A stretch of DNA of 64,000 bases. Source: Diabrotica undecimpunctata. Taxonomy: Eukaryota; Arthropoda; Insecta; Coleoptera; Chrysomelidae. The position numbers and the translations under genes were made by a program. The notes below the pieces were generated by a model. That model worked only from the letters and a program-made list of their open reading frames with translations. It searched no databases and was not told the DNA's origin. The stretch is from assembly GCF_040954645.1 (NCBI RefSeq), contig NC_092805.1, positions 19,060,741 through 19,124,740 of the forward strand, given 5' to 3'. Of the stretch, positions 49,201 to 57,281 are shown piece after piece (the stretch's first letter is position 1; the number at the start of each line of letters is the position of its first letter).

Positions 49201-52200
49201 GAAGATAAAAATATTTTTGTAAGATTATACCTTTAATTTCTCTGCACCTTCTACCGATTTATATGTTTATTAAAAATGATATTGTTGACTGTATTATTGG
49301 GAAAAACCCAATCGTTGACTTTTCTGAGAATATCGTACTCAATAGGGGTTCCAATAAATCTAGATTTAAAAACGATAAAAATAGCTAATTAGTTAAAAAA
49401 GGATCCCTTTGAATTCAATTTTTAATGGACTGTTTTATATTTATGTTTACCGACCAGGTGTTTCGTGTAGCAGGTATTTTCTTATTTACTATTGACGTCA
49501 ATGGAAGAGATAAAGATTCATTAATAAATATACCAGAGGATAAAAATATTTTAAATAAATTATTGCTATCATAGTCATTTGTAATAGTATGGGTTTAAGG
49601 TGAAGGACGTCATAAGAAGTATAGTTTTATGAAGAAAACGATTAGCATTCCAAATAAGTAATTGATATCAGAATCAATCAAAATCAAGACAAAAAAAAAT
49701 TAAGGTGTTGTAAAAATATATAATAAATATATAATCTTAAAAAATTGGAAACGTTTAAAATTGTTCACATCTACTAACAAGAGAACAACCTTACACACCA
49801 TGCTGAACACGGATGGCAAACTGCTTGAATTGACCGAAGACAAATTGAAAGAATGAGAAAACTACCTATTCTTCTTCCTCCTCTTCTTCTCATATCCTTC
49901 TGCCCTGTCAGATGTCGGAAAGAATGGGAAACCCAAAATCATTTTTAATGGCATATGAGAATAACCAAGAAGATTGGACAACAACAACGAAGGAGCAAAA
50001 GTTCGTTCTCAGTTACGATAATATTGTTGTTATTGTTAACAAGTACAGAGGGAGTTCGTTTTTCAAATATGTTTCTTATTTCTTTTACTTCTTTGTGCAC
50101 ATTAAAAAGTCGTGGCTAGATATTACATCCTCAATTTCCTCACACCTTTCTCTTATCCATTTTTCTTCGACTAATTTTATCTCCCTTTTAATTTTTGTCT
50201 GTAGATGTCTACAATCTGTTTCATTCCATTTCATAAGTCGACGTTGTTCCATCAGTTTCAAGATGTCTTTTTTCATCAATTGATTTTTCTTGATTAAGTT
50301 ACTTCTATAATCATTGTTTGTGGAGATTTTATTAACTTGGTTTTAAGATTGATCCCATAGATCCTCTGGATCTTCTAGTTGTTCTCCGATGGTCTTTAGT
50401 CTATTCTTAACCCTCTGTTAGTGTCGTGACTAAGAATGACATGTTTGAATTTTGAGACCTTCGTTCTATTTGAGGTGTGATCAACTCCCAACTCAGGTTT
50501 TGCAAGAACCGAACACCACTGTTTACCAGATTGTAGAACAGTACCATCAGCCAACGTTTATTGTTGTGCGTAACATTGTTGTGTTGACAAAGGTGGTCAA
50601 CCAGGTCGACGCCGCCAACTTTGGTCATATTTTAAAAAGGTGCGACCTCAGGTTTATTTTTTCTCCAGTAGACTCATCTATATCAACGGTGGGTGGAATG
50701 GTATGTGGATAAAATTAGTACAGTTGGCCTTATTTGGCTAAACATATTTGCTAAAGAACAAACTGTTAAGCTTGTTCGTGCCGAAATTAATAGTATACTT
50801 GAAACTAGGTGAATTTTAATTTTTTTTTCTTTTTTTTAGGTATTAGGACCAAAGTTCATGGAAAATAGGAAGCCTCTTAACTTAAAGAATACCCTTATTG
50901 TTTATAATTTTGCCCAGGTTATATTTAGTATATGGATATTTTATCAAGTAAGTAGTCAATGACATTTATTTTTCTATTGAATAAGAGTAAACATGCACAT
51001 AAAATGTATGTTTTGCCATTTTCCCACTAAATCCGTTGTACGGCATCTATTAACTGTTCGATTAGTTAGACGTTGACACACGTTTCGTACAATGTTGTGT
51101 TATCAGGATAGTAGAGAATGTAGAAAGTTATTAAATAATGAAAATTTAAGATTAATAATGACTAAAAAGTGTCCTCTTCCTCTTTATAAACAATGCTGCT
51201 TGTTCATTGGCGGATTATATCTTGCTATTTTGACGACATGGGTGTCCCCCATTCTGCTTAATGTGGTTATTCCAATCTTTTTTTCCATTTAGTGTCCATT
51301 CGTTTATACACTGGACGTTACATTTTCTTCTAATGTCTTCACTTCTAAGGCATGTGTCATTATTGGTCTTATACTGGCTTTATAAATTCTTCACTTCATC
51401 TCAGTGTTAATGTGTCTGTTTCGCCATCTAGTCTCATTAAGGCATCCTGCCAGTCTATTTGCTTTTTGTACTTGATCTCTCACTTCTTTGTCCAACTCTC
51501 CATAGCGGGACAGAGTAATTCCAAGGTATTTTATTTCCATTACTTGTTGAATACTGATGCGTTCAATTTCTATTTTACATCTGGTTGATTCATTGTTGAT
51601 TATTATTGTTTTAGTTTTCTGAGAAGCGATTGTCATATTAAAGGCGTTTGCTCTTATGTTAAATCTGTGGACCAGTCTTTCCAAACTACCTTCATCTTGG
51701 GCTATCAATATTGCGTCATCTGCGTAACAAAGTATTTTACTTCTTTGTTCCCCATTCTATATCCTTTTCCTTTGTTAACGTTTTTGATAATTTCATCCAT
51801 GAATAAATTGAAGAGCATAGGGCTCAACGAGTCCCCTATCTTATTCTACTGCCTATTTCTATAGGTTCTGTAAGTTGTCTTACTATTCTGACTTCCATTT
51901 TGTTGTTTTGGTAGATGTTTTCAATAGTTTTTAGAATATTTTTGGGAACTTTCCGATCAGCCTGGACTTTTACTTTGACTAATTTTCTTGTAATATCATC
52001 ATCCAGCCTCAAAAGTCCGCTGCTGAGCATAGGCCTCTTCATCATGTTTCCAACTGTTTTGCGCCACTCTTCTTGTAACGCCCGTGACAAATCCGATAGT
52101 TGTATTGGAGAGCTCACTTTTTGGATTATCATTAATTTATTTATTTATAATCATTTCTCTAAATTTAAAATATAAATCGTTGTTCTACTTTGGTTAAAAT

Positions 52201-55200
52201 TGTATGGATTACCCATGCATTTACTAACGTTGTACCAAAAAGCAGGTCCATAATCAGTTTTCGGTACCACTTAACTATTTTGTGTAATGGGCTATAATAG
52301 AAACTTAATTTGTCTGACATATCTACACCTTTTTTGGCAATGTTATATAATTATGCAATCTGGTTTTCTTATTGGATCCTCAACCCGATTTTTTTGTTTC
52401 AACCATTCTACCTTTACAGTCGTCATCATCATCACTCTTTTTTTATCGCACTTAAACTACCTTAAACTTGGCTACGCTTTTGCTTATGCTTTACAACCTC
52501 CTTGGTCAAATGTTTTCTATTTGATAGAAGAGTACCACACGAAAAGGTTTTTTTTAGAAGGTTCTATACTAATGGCAAACTAATATAGAAATTATCAGCA
52601 TAAAAAACACGTCCCGTTTCCAAGTCCCGTCATTTAAAAAGGTCGATTATTATTCGATGAGCATGACCAAATTTATCGTTGAAATATTTAGTAAACGACG
52701 AATTTTATAAAGACGATGATCTGACTGTTGGTATTCTTCAAAATATGACATATGATATTTTCCACTAAGCTCATTTATAAATTTCCACTCTATTACAGGG
52801 GAGCTGTCTTTTGTTGTTGGTTTATTTTTTCGTTTTCTTGTTCCTCTACTTCGTCGAAATCTCTCGACAACGAAGAGACACTAAATACACTTGATAACGC
52901 AAAGTCGGAGTCATCACTAGCGTCACTATCGTCTGAAAAAACAGCTGTTCTTGATGACGTTCCTAAAAATGGTGGGGTTGCAGGTGTACTACTTTCGTCT
53001 CTACAATACAGAGAACCAGTTTCAGATATAGCCAAAGAAGTAACTTCTTCATTTCTTTGCTGTGTTTCTGCAGTACTGTGGGTAATCATTTCTGCAACCG
53101 TTTGAGATTAATTAGTTCTAGATAAATAACTTGTTAAAATTAATTTATTCTGTGTAATCAGCTCTAAATGTAGCACGTGAAGTGATTTTATCATGGTGTA
53201 TTTTTTTCTCATCTGGATCATCAGACTGAATTTCACTCTCAACAATTTGATTGCTAGAACTTGCTAGTTGAAGTATTTTGGGTGACTTACACGAAAAAAA
53301 AACTATTCGCCCTGGATGAAAGAAACATCGTAAATTGGAATGTTTTATTAGAAATTAATTGTAAAATTAGAATCGTCCTTAACGTGTTAAAAGATCGCAT
53401 CTAAATATATTATGCGATAATAAAGCTGTAAAGATGCTAATAATTATGGAGAAGAAAATTATTTCTGTAATCTTCATAAAACAATGTGTCGTTGATGTCC
53501 AGAATAATTTGCCTACTCTGGTCCAATAGTTTTTTATTTTATTCGTGCCCAATTTATCTTTATTTTTATAAAGATTAAATTTTAATTGTTTTTGCTACTA
53601 ATGATTGGTAAAACTACCTCTGTCGCTTCAATTTTATGGTTCGTTTTTGTTTGCAGTTCATGTGTTTATTATAATCATATTTTTGTTTTTCAGATTGGTA
53701 TGGGGGGATGGTTTACGGGGGAATATAGCTTGAGGTGTCAGCCAGTAGATTATTCCAATAAACCAAGTACAATAAGAGTAAGTTCTTAATATATAGTGAA
53801 TTTAGCATAAAACTAACAATTCTTATTTTTAGATGGTACACGCATCATGGTGGTACTTTTTCTCGAAATTCACAGAATTCTTCGATACGGTAAGTATTTT
53901 TAACTTTTCATTTGGTATGTTAATTTTTTTGAAATGTTTGGCGCTTCTTTAAGAATGAAATAATACTACACATGTAAAATCCAAAACCTTTATTTAGTCT
54001 AATTATCACTTAATCTTTGTTAAAAGAAGAAACAGTCGATATTTCAAAGATGGCATTTGATATATTTTGAATGATAGTGGTGGATATTTCTAGTATTTCT
54101 CGTATAAATTTATTTTTAAGCTTCCATGGTTTTCCTTGCAGTACCAAACGCGTTTTCAAAATCTACAAATTTTAATAAGAGCAGCCAAAACACACTATTT
54201 ACTTTATTTCTTATATTTGTTATATTTCTTTCCTCTTCGTTTTCTCTTTTATTATTTCTCATCGTCCTCTCTCATCCTATGACTTCGTGTGCATAATTGT
54301 AACAAAAACAAAATTTATTATTGATTAACTGAATGTTTTTCTTTCCTTGCAGATTTTCTTCGTACTAAGGAAGAAAAATGATCATATTTCAACTCTGCAC
54401 GTAATTCATCATGGAGTTATGCCAATGTCAGTGTGGTTTGGAGTAAAATACACGCCAGGTAAGTCATTTATTAAAAAAAAGACTTGAGCCATATGACCAA
54501 TGGTCGCAACCAACACTACTCGCTATTTGAATAATTGCAAGTAAGAATTTATGTTATCGGCACCCCGGGAAGATTGTCAGACCATCTAGAATGGGTCAAT
54601 TGTACTATTCCTTAATATCTCGATTATCCCATAGTGATATTCCAGTCTTCGGTGCTCCAGGGCACCCAGCTCCTTCAAGCTCAAATGTAATGCTTAGAAA
54701 GAATATATTCTTTTAAAAGACTTGTGGCTTTACGTAATGTCGAAAGCTGCCTGTTTAGCTGGATAAGTTTCAATTCGAAAATTTGTCACCTTTGATAAGT
54801 CAGGTCTGAACAGTAACAGAGAAAGAGCGAGGAAGTTTCGTTGTGCGCATCACATAGGCGGCACCTTGGTTTATACACTAATCCGAATAGATCTAGGAGC
54901 AGTCAGCAAGGCTAAGTGCACTGACAGTACCATTAAGAAATGTATGAGACTATAACTTCTAATAGAATTACTCTTTAATAGAATCTACCTAAAACTACCC
55001 CAACCGGTGTTAAGGGCACTCTTATGACTGGTTCCAATCCCAGTGTACTGTGTAGCAACAATATCGTTTCGTTCATTCCTATTTACATTCGACTTAACCG
55101 GCACCTAGACTGGATTGACCTTCTTGGTTATCACAGGGTCTTACATGCCGCTTAACGCTGGCTTAGTTGAGTATAGTTGAGTTAACCAGGCTTGTATACT

Positions 55201-56273
55201 CTAGCGTCGCCAATCTCCTTTATCCTAGGCTCAGAATGAAAAACCAGACGAATCCATTCCTACAGAGCAATGTCGGTACTGTATATGATTCTTTGAACTA
55301 TGTTCATTAGCCACAGATCTTATTAATGAAATATTACTGATCTAAGTCATATGTAAGCTCCATATGTAAGGAGTCCAATATGTATCTTACATAGCTCAAA
55401 CCTGGACATTCACTAAAATAAACATGGAGAAGATCAGAAAAACTCAGAGAGCTATGGAACGACAGATGCTGGGTATCTCACTCAAAGACCATAAAACCAA
55501 TGAAAACATTTCGTAATAGAACAAAAGTAAAAGATGCTGTCGAACTGGCAGATAAACTGAAATGGAAATGGGCTGGACATAACGAACGTCTTACGGATGG
55601 CCGATGGAATAAAGAAATCGGGAATTGGCGGCCATATGAAGCCAAAAGACCACGAGGAAGACCGCAAATGCGATGGAGCGACGATATTAAAAGAACTGCA
55701 GGGCCAATGTGGAAACGTCTTACAAACAACAGAGATGAATGGTGAGAATTAGGAGAGACCTATATTCGGCAATCCAAATAGAGAAAAGGGCTTAAAAAAA
55801 GTCATATTTTTACTCTAATATTCTAAAAATAGTAATTGTCAAATGAAATTTACTAAATCAACTGCAACATTCACCATAAAGCCTCGGCTTTCTATCGAAT
55901 GATCTTGAAGAATTTGCGCAGTGACTGATTTTTAAAACTGAGTACTAAATTCTTTTAAGTTGATGAATACAAACGTTCTAGATACAACTTTGTTTCCGGA
56001 ATAAAATCTTATTGTTTTAATTATTTTTTTATAGATTATGTAGTAAACATTCAAAAATATTATTTTTTAGGTGGCCACAGCACATTCTTTGGCTTTATCA
56101 ACACTTTTGTTCATATTATTATGTACACGTACTATATGTTGTCCGCGATGGGACCACATATGCAGAAATATCTATGGTGGAAGAAATACCTTACAGCATT
56201 CCAAATGGTAAATAATATAATCCTTTTTTTTAATAACCCCTTGAGTATTATAAACTGTTTGAAATTTAAATTA

Positions 56274-56324
<51 letters not shown>

Positions 56325-57279
56325 TACTAACTCTATCAACATTATGAAGCCCAATAGTTCTTGTATTTTGATCTAGTTTATCTGAAACTAAAGTTTATAG
56401 TACTCTATAAGCATTTGTATAATTAAATGATTTTTGTGTTCTTTATCATTAACAATCAGTACCCCTTACTTTTTCCTGCCTTTAAATATTATTCAATGCT
56501 TCTGGTCTGTGAATCCCGATGGAGCATCATCTACATATCTAAAAAAAAGGAATTATCATTTCCCTATATGATAGAGCCCGAAGCACATGCATTTCAGGAA
56601 GAAAAAACATGGGCCAAACGGCTAGAACCTTTAACAAACGGATAGCAGACCATAAAAAGGCTTTCAATAGTACAAAAACAGATTCTTCTTACGCACTTCA
56701 TCTTAGATAGATCGTAGATCATAATCACTCTTTTATTTTCAAATTATTTTTCATATTATTTATTTTTAATTTCAAATTCTTCACATTCAAAATAAAGGTC
56801 TTCAGCTATCATTATTAGAATCTATGGAAATTAACAAATGAAAAAATACATGTATAATTCTGAATGACCAACTTGATATAAACAGTTCTCCCCTCCCCAA
56901 TTTATTCATTTAAAGACTATAAAGTGTAAGATTATTGTTTTATCTTAATAAAAATTAATATTTTTAGGTACAATTCGTTGCTATCATGGTCCATGCGTTC
57001 CAACTTCTCTTCACCGACTGCAACTACCCTAGAGCGTTCGTGTGGTGGATAGGCATGCACGCTGTCATGTTCTTCTTCCTCTTCAAAGAGTTCTACAACC
57101 AAACCTATTCCAGAAAAATGAGAAGTAAAGAGCTCAACGGTAAAGCCAAAACTCAAAACGGCCACCAGAACGGTTACACCAACGGCCACACAAATGGCGT
57201 CCATAAAAATGGAGTTAGTAAAGTTAGTGAATACTACGTTAACGGTACAACTGAAATCCACCAGAGGATAAAGTCATAG
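25212..57279 (+). CDS. Very-long-chain fatty acid elongase (ELOVL family), 8 coding exons
   Basis: ELOVL proteins are multi-pass ER membrane condensing enzymes that join malonyl-CoA to a long-chain acyl-CoA, the first and limiting step of microsomal fatty acid elongation. Exons 25212-25269, 39195-39277, 50840-50947, 53694-53777, 53833-53889, 54353-54458, 56071-56207 and 56968-57279 all have AG/GT borders, join in phase (945 nt with stop) and give 314 residues, the usual family length. Visible motifs: KFTEFFDT at 123-130, the histidine box HVIHH at 146-150, N176-xxx-H180 followed by MYTYY at 183-187, and T207xxQ210xxQ213. The tail is hydrophilic and NG-rich, and it lacks a standard dilysine retrieval signal (it ends RIKS). 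It looks intact and functional. Two introns exceed 11 kb and are full of transposons. Best fit is the insect ELOVL1/4/7-like group; substrate chain length cannot be read from sequence. Confidence 0.95.
25596..27660 (-). mobile_element. I-like LINE with ORF1 and start of endonuclease, internally deleted
   Basis: From the 5' end: ORF1 (27648-26749 and, after a frameshift, 26642-26304), the first part of an APE endonuclease (26184-25870: [20 protein letters not shown], then [20 protein letters not shown]), then directly an A-rich 3' UTR and poly(A)-like end at about 25620-25596. The endonuclease active-site core, RT and RNase H are absent, so the middle of ORF2 was deleted. It sits in the first coding intron of the ELOVL gene, opposite strand. 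Confidence 0.75.
26304..27648 (-). pseudogene. LINE ORF1 (gag-like, CCHC zinc knuckle)
   Basis: The first part is a 299-codon frame with an N/P/S-rich start, an RRM-like middle ([40 protein letters not shown]) and a zinc knuckle [14 protein letters not shown]. The RNA-binding knuckle plus position before an endonuclease identify ORF1 of an I/Jockey-type LINE, which coats the element RNA. A frameshift at about 26700 separates the C-terminal part (26642-26304: [17 protein letters not shown]). Confidence 0.75.
27661..28459. other. Non-coding stretch with a small perfect hairpin
   Basis: CCAGTCCT TGAT AGGACTGG at 27698-27717 is an 8-bp stem with a 4-nt loop, at the presumed 5' border of the I-like LINE. 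Otherwise nothing recognised. Confidence 0.5.
28460..30555 (+). pseudogene. RTE-like LINE, most of the RT ORF, frameshifted
   Basis: Frames at 28519-28761, 28637-29521, 29502-29804, 29820-30095 and 30218-30553 cover one [63 protein letters not shown] (motif A), [13 protein letters not shown] (motif B'), ADDQ-like text at about 29792, [12 protein letters not shown] and the C-terminal [20 protein letters not shown]. At least four frameshifts or stops inactivate it. The motif set is that of RTE-like LINEs; the endonuclease half is missing. Confidence 0.85.
30560..30662 (-). pseudogene. Possible piggyBac-type transposase N-terminus
   Basis: The minus strand starts [20 protein letters not shown] followed by an S/E-rich acidic run. 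This resembles the acidic N-terminus of piggyBac-like transposases. It stops where the RTE-like LINE begins. Short and uncertain. Confidence 0.3.
30834..31346 (+). mobile_element. Internally deleted RTE-like LINE
   Basis: Reads [55 protein letters not shown] and [18 protein letters not shown] up to ASPIRI, then jumps to [17 protein letters not shown], which is the extreme C-terminus in related copies. So the whole RT core between about residue 130 and the tail has been lost at one junction near 31270. Same group as the LINE at 28460-30555. Confidence 0.7.
31351..32901. other. Non-coding stretch with one strong palindrome
   Basis: No ORF recognised. A perfect 14-bp inverted repeat with a TTCG loop lies at 32758-32789 (CATGTTAACTAACT). 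The rest is AT-rich intronic sequence. Confidence 0.45.
33097..34985 (-). pseudogene. pogo/Tigger-type transposase with C-terminal PHD-like finger, decayed
   Basis: From the N-terminus: [16 protein letters not shown] and [20 protein letters not shown] with [20 protein letters not shown] (CENP-B-type DNA-binding part, 34985-34692); [17 protein letters not shown] (first catalytic D); [20 protein letters not shown] and HPSGW-like [24 protein letters not shown] (second D), [19 protein letters not shown] (third D); [20 protein letters not shown] and [17 protein letters not shown]; and a final [11 protein letters not shown]...[15 protein letters not shown] zinc-finger-like tail. It normally cuts and pastes the element. 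Several frameshifts and stops inactivate it. Confidence 0.85.
35305..35955 (+). mobile_element. RTE-like LINE fragment nested in the pogo element
   Basis: Reads [20 protein letters not shown] (motif B'), [20 protein letters not shown] (motif C intact), [40 protein letters not shown] and a truncated end at LRKITNQT. One frameshift near 35645. It resembles the LINEs at 47150-49210 and 51165-52140. Confidence 0.8.
36466..37619. other. Non-coding intronic stretch
   Basis: No coding frame or element border recognised. Confidence 0.35.
37620..38566 (+). mobile_element. RTE-like LINE 3' end, split by a later LINE
   Basis: The plus strand, over several frames, reads [26 protein letters not shown] and [20 protein letters not shown], then [16 protein letters not shown] before a stop near 37920. 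The 3' end continues at 38518-38566 with GAACAAGCAGAATTTCTTAT and a (GAA)n tail. The same 3' end in reverse is at 51165-51215, so both are copies of one family. Confidence 0.7.
37942..38505 (-). mobile_element. 5'-truncated LINE inserted into another LINE, 12-bp duplication
   Basis: TAATCCGCCAAT is at 37930-37941 and 38506-38517. The minus-strand frame 38445-37996 reads [60 protein letters not shown] and [11 protein letters not shown]: the C-terminal part of a LINE ORF2, with an AAGAAG-type 3' tail at 37942. The reading frame is open over 149 codons, so the insertion is rather young. Confidence 0.85.
38567..39194. other. Non-coding intronic stretch before ELOVL exon 2
   Basis: AT-rich, nothing recognised. 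The polypyrimidine tract and acceptor of exon 2 are at 39183-39194. Confidence 0.4.
39195..39277 (+). CDS. ELOVL exon 2
   Basis: It follows TTTTCAG and ends before GTAACT. With the G carried from exon 1 it encodes [17 protein letters not shown] and the start of the first membrane segment, a block conserved in insect and vertebrate ELOVL proteins. 83 nt; leaves the frame at phase 0. Confidence 0.95.
40575..41106 (-). mobile_element. LINE 3' end (family C, first copy) inside the Tc1 element
   Basis: Minus strand: [80 protein letters not shown] and [11 protein letters not shown], ending in an AAGAAG tail at 40575. AAACGGG is found both at 40568-40574 (left of the block) and 44375-44381 (right of it), the probable target duplication for the first insertion. 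One frameshift between the frames 41090-40782 and 40792-40592. Confidence 0.7.
41107..44350 (-). pseudogene. LINE (family C, second copy), split by a third copy
   Basis: The 5' part (44350-43843) reads [60 protein letters not shown] (motif A) and [16 protein letters not shown] (motif B'). The text continues after the insert (42058-41107) with [40 protein letters not shown] (motif C), [18 protein letters not shown], then 41609-41151 with [40 protein letters not shown] and [16 protein letters not shown], ending in a GAAGAAG tail. The C-terminal half is nearly open. 5'-truncated within the RT fingers. Confidence 0.85.
42070..43831 (-). pseudogene. LINE (family C, third copy), inserted into the second copy
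   Basis: GATTGAAGATT at 42059-42069 and 43832-43842 is an exact 11-bp target duplication. Minus-strand coding: [80 protein letters not shown] (motif A), [20 protein letters not shown] (motif B'), [20 protein letters not shown] (motif C), [35 protein letters not shown] and [20 protein letters not shown] to the AAGAAG tail. All RT catalytic aspartates are present; only about three frameshifts or stops. Probably the youngest insert here. Clade not assigned with certainty (RTE- or L1-like). Confidence 0.88.
44537..45954. other. Non-coding intronic stretch, partly GC-richer
   Basis: Two blocks with higher GC (about 44560-44710 and 45000-45115, and again 45540-45745) look like old non-coding repeats, but no ends or ORFs are recognised. 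Confidence 0.35.
45955..46378 (-). mobile_element. LINE 3' end
   Basis: The frame 46377-46192 reads [20 protein letters not shown] and [20 protein letters not shown], the C-terminal region of a LINE ORF2; further frames continue to a GAAGAAGAAG-type 3' tail at 45955. 5'-truncated at about 46378. No target duplication found. Confidence 0.75.
46430..46700. repeat. Diverged tandem repeat, about 120-bp spacing
   Basis: GACGTACGAGGGCTCGTTGG (46445) recurs as GACGTACGACGGCTCGTTGG (46566), and TATCTTTGTTTCTATTGGTC (46538) recurs as TATCTTCGTTGCTATTGGCC (46650). The order of blocks repeats, giving two to three diverged units. GC-rich for this genome. Confidence 0.6.
46778..47125. repeat. Inverted pair of minisatellite arrays
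   Basis: The left array (about 46778-46893) repeats GTGACATTCGACGCAGAACG; the right array (about 46945-47125) repeats the reverse complement inside a 30-bp unit (ATAAATGTCACGTTCTGCGT plus CGAATGTCAC), about six copies. About 50 bp of unrelated sequence separates them, so the transcript or single strand could form a long hairpin. Units differ by single bases. Confidence 0.85.
47150..49210 (+). pseudogene. RTE-like LINE, end of endonuclease through 3' end, decayed
   Basis: Reads ILDIRT and [20 protein letters not shown] (end of APE endonuclease; the usual SDH is SEH), [55 protein letters not shown] (motif A), a motif C region reading AEDVALIA where YADD is expected, [27 protein letters not shown], then the C-terminus [18 protein letters not shown] and [16 protein letters not shown] and a GAAGAAG-rich 3' end. 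Many frameshifts. Same family as 51165-52140 and 37620-38566. Confidence 0.8.
49211..50029. other. Non-coding intronic stretch
   Basis: AT-rich; a CTTCTTCCTCCTCTTCTTCT tract at 49870-49890 may be the remains of a reverse LINE tail. Nothing else recognised. Confidence 0.35.
50030..50345 (-). mobile_element. LINE fragment (endonuclease-RT linker)
   Basis: The minus strand reads [40 protein letters not shown] and DFLMCTKK, which parallels the [17 protein letters not shown] linker of the family C LINE at 42070-43831. Both sides are truncated. Confidence 0.5.
50407..50715 (-). pseudogene. piggyBac-type transposase C-terminal fragment
   Basis: The minus strand reads [16 protein letters not shown], then [20 protein letters not shown] and [20 protein letters not shown]. 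This is the TKGGVDxxDxxC...RRW...FYN block at the C-terminal side of the piggyBac DDD catalytic domain, with the third catalytic D present (GVDLVD) but a V inserted after TK and a frameshift nearby. No N-terminal part is adjacent; a possible N-terminus lies at 30560-30662 on the same strand. Confidence 0.75.
50840..50947 (+). CDS. ELOVL exon 3
   Basis: It follows a long T tract and TAG and ends at GTAAGT; 36 codons in phase 0. It encodes the conserved [15 protein letters not shown] loop (lumenal or cytosolic side not determined) and the next membrane segment, which ends IFYQ. Confidence 0.95.
51165..52140 (-). pseudogene. RTE-like LINE 3' half, containing another RTE tail
   Basis: Minus strand: [40 protein letters not shown] (motif B'), [20 protein letters not shown] (motif C), [40 protein letters not shown], then frameshifts and HVVKIARY near the 3' end, which has the same AACAAGCAG end as the LINE at 37620-38566. 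At 51995-52125 a reverse RTE 3' tail (CATCATCCAGCCTCAAAAGT) as at 20620-20655 interrupts or borders it. Confidence 0.8.
52141..52792. other. Non-coding intronic stretch
   Basis: No coding frame or repeat recognised. Confidence 0.35.
52793..53280 (-). other. Unidentified acidic, serine-rich coding-like segment
   Basis: A 98-codon minus-strand frame (53089-52793) has [20 protein letters not shown] and a [11 protein letters not shown] tail. Upstream, 53280-53140 in another frame reads [20 protein letters not shown]. The composition (S, D, E) looks like protein coding, perhaps the acidic linker of a transposase. Possible acceptor GGTTGCAG before 53091. I do not recognise it; on the strand opposite to ELOVL within intron 3. 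Confidence 0.3.
53694..53777 (+). CDS. ELOVL exon 4
   Basis: Acceptor TTTTTCAG, donor GTAAGT, 28 codons in phase 0. It encodes [17 protein letters not shown], matching the family block G-W-x-C-Q-P-V-D-Y-S between the second and third membrane segments. Confidence 0.95.
53833..53889 (+). CDS. ELOVL exon 5
   Basis: A 57-nt exon after a 55-bp intron, acceptor TTTTTAG, donor GTAAGT. It encodes the [14 protein letters not shown] block, which contains the conserved K-x-x-E-x-x-D-T motif. Confidence 0.95.
54353..54458 (+). CDS. ELOVL exon 6 with histidine box
   Basis: Acceptor CTTGCAG, donor GTAAGT, 35 codons plus one base. It encodes IFFVLRKK and the catalytic histidine box HVIHH, followed by [14 protein letters not shown]. 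Confidence 0.96.
54459..55365. other. Intron 6 sequence, non-coding, GC-richer old repeat
   Basis: From about 54540 to 55350 the sequence is GC-richer than typical intron and resembles degraded repeat DNA, but no frame or termini can be identified. Confidence 0.35.
55370..55800 (+). mobile_element. RTE-type LINE C-terminal fragment
   Basis: Reads [40 protein letters not shown], then 55500-55745 with [40 protein letters not shown] and [20 protein letters not shown]. This matches the C-terminal arrangement of the LINE at 19867-20655 (RWAGHIARMTDGRWTKRL). One frameshift. The 3' tail is missing. Lies in ELOVL intron 6, same strand. Confidence 0.8.
56071..56207 (+). CDS. ELOVL exon 7
   Basis: Acceptor TTTTTTAG, donor GTAAAT, 137 nt completing the split glycine codon. 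It encodes [21 protein letters not shown] and the [15 protein letters not shown] block, with the N-x-x-x-H-x-x-M-Y-x-Y-Y motif and the first half of T-x-x-Q-x-x-Q. Confidence 0.96.
56279..56323. repeat. (AT)n microsatellite
   Basis: About 45 bp of pure TA repeat in ELOVL intron 7. Confidence 0.97.
56570..56740 (+). pseudogene. Penelope-like GIY-YIG tail fragment
   Basis: Plus-strand translation reads [20 protein letters not shown] and [13 protein letters not shown]. This resembles the YIGxTxRxFxxRxxEH end of the GIY-YIG domain of Penelope-like elements, with the GxTxR and the H of the second half visible but the first GIY part not found. A different, much more diverged family from the one at 6860-8830. 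Confidence 0.45.
56968..57279 (+). CDS. ELOVL last coding exon
   Basis: Acceptor ATTTTTAG, then 103 codons and TAG. It encodes the last membrane segments ([20 protein letters not shown] and the HAVMFFFLF segment) and a polar tail with eight NG dipeptides between about residues 263 and 303. This codes in a GC-richer way than the surrounding sequence, as expected for a real exon. Confidence 0.95.
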   Translation, partial: VQFVAIMVHAFQLLFTDCNYPRAFVWWIGMHAVMFFFLFKEFYNQTYSRKMRSKELNGKAKTQNGHQNGYTNGHTNGVHKNGVSKVSEYYVNGTTEIHQRIKS

Positions 57280-57281
57280 TG

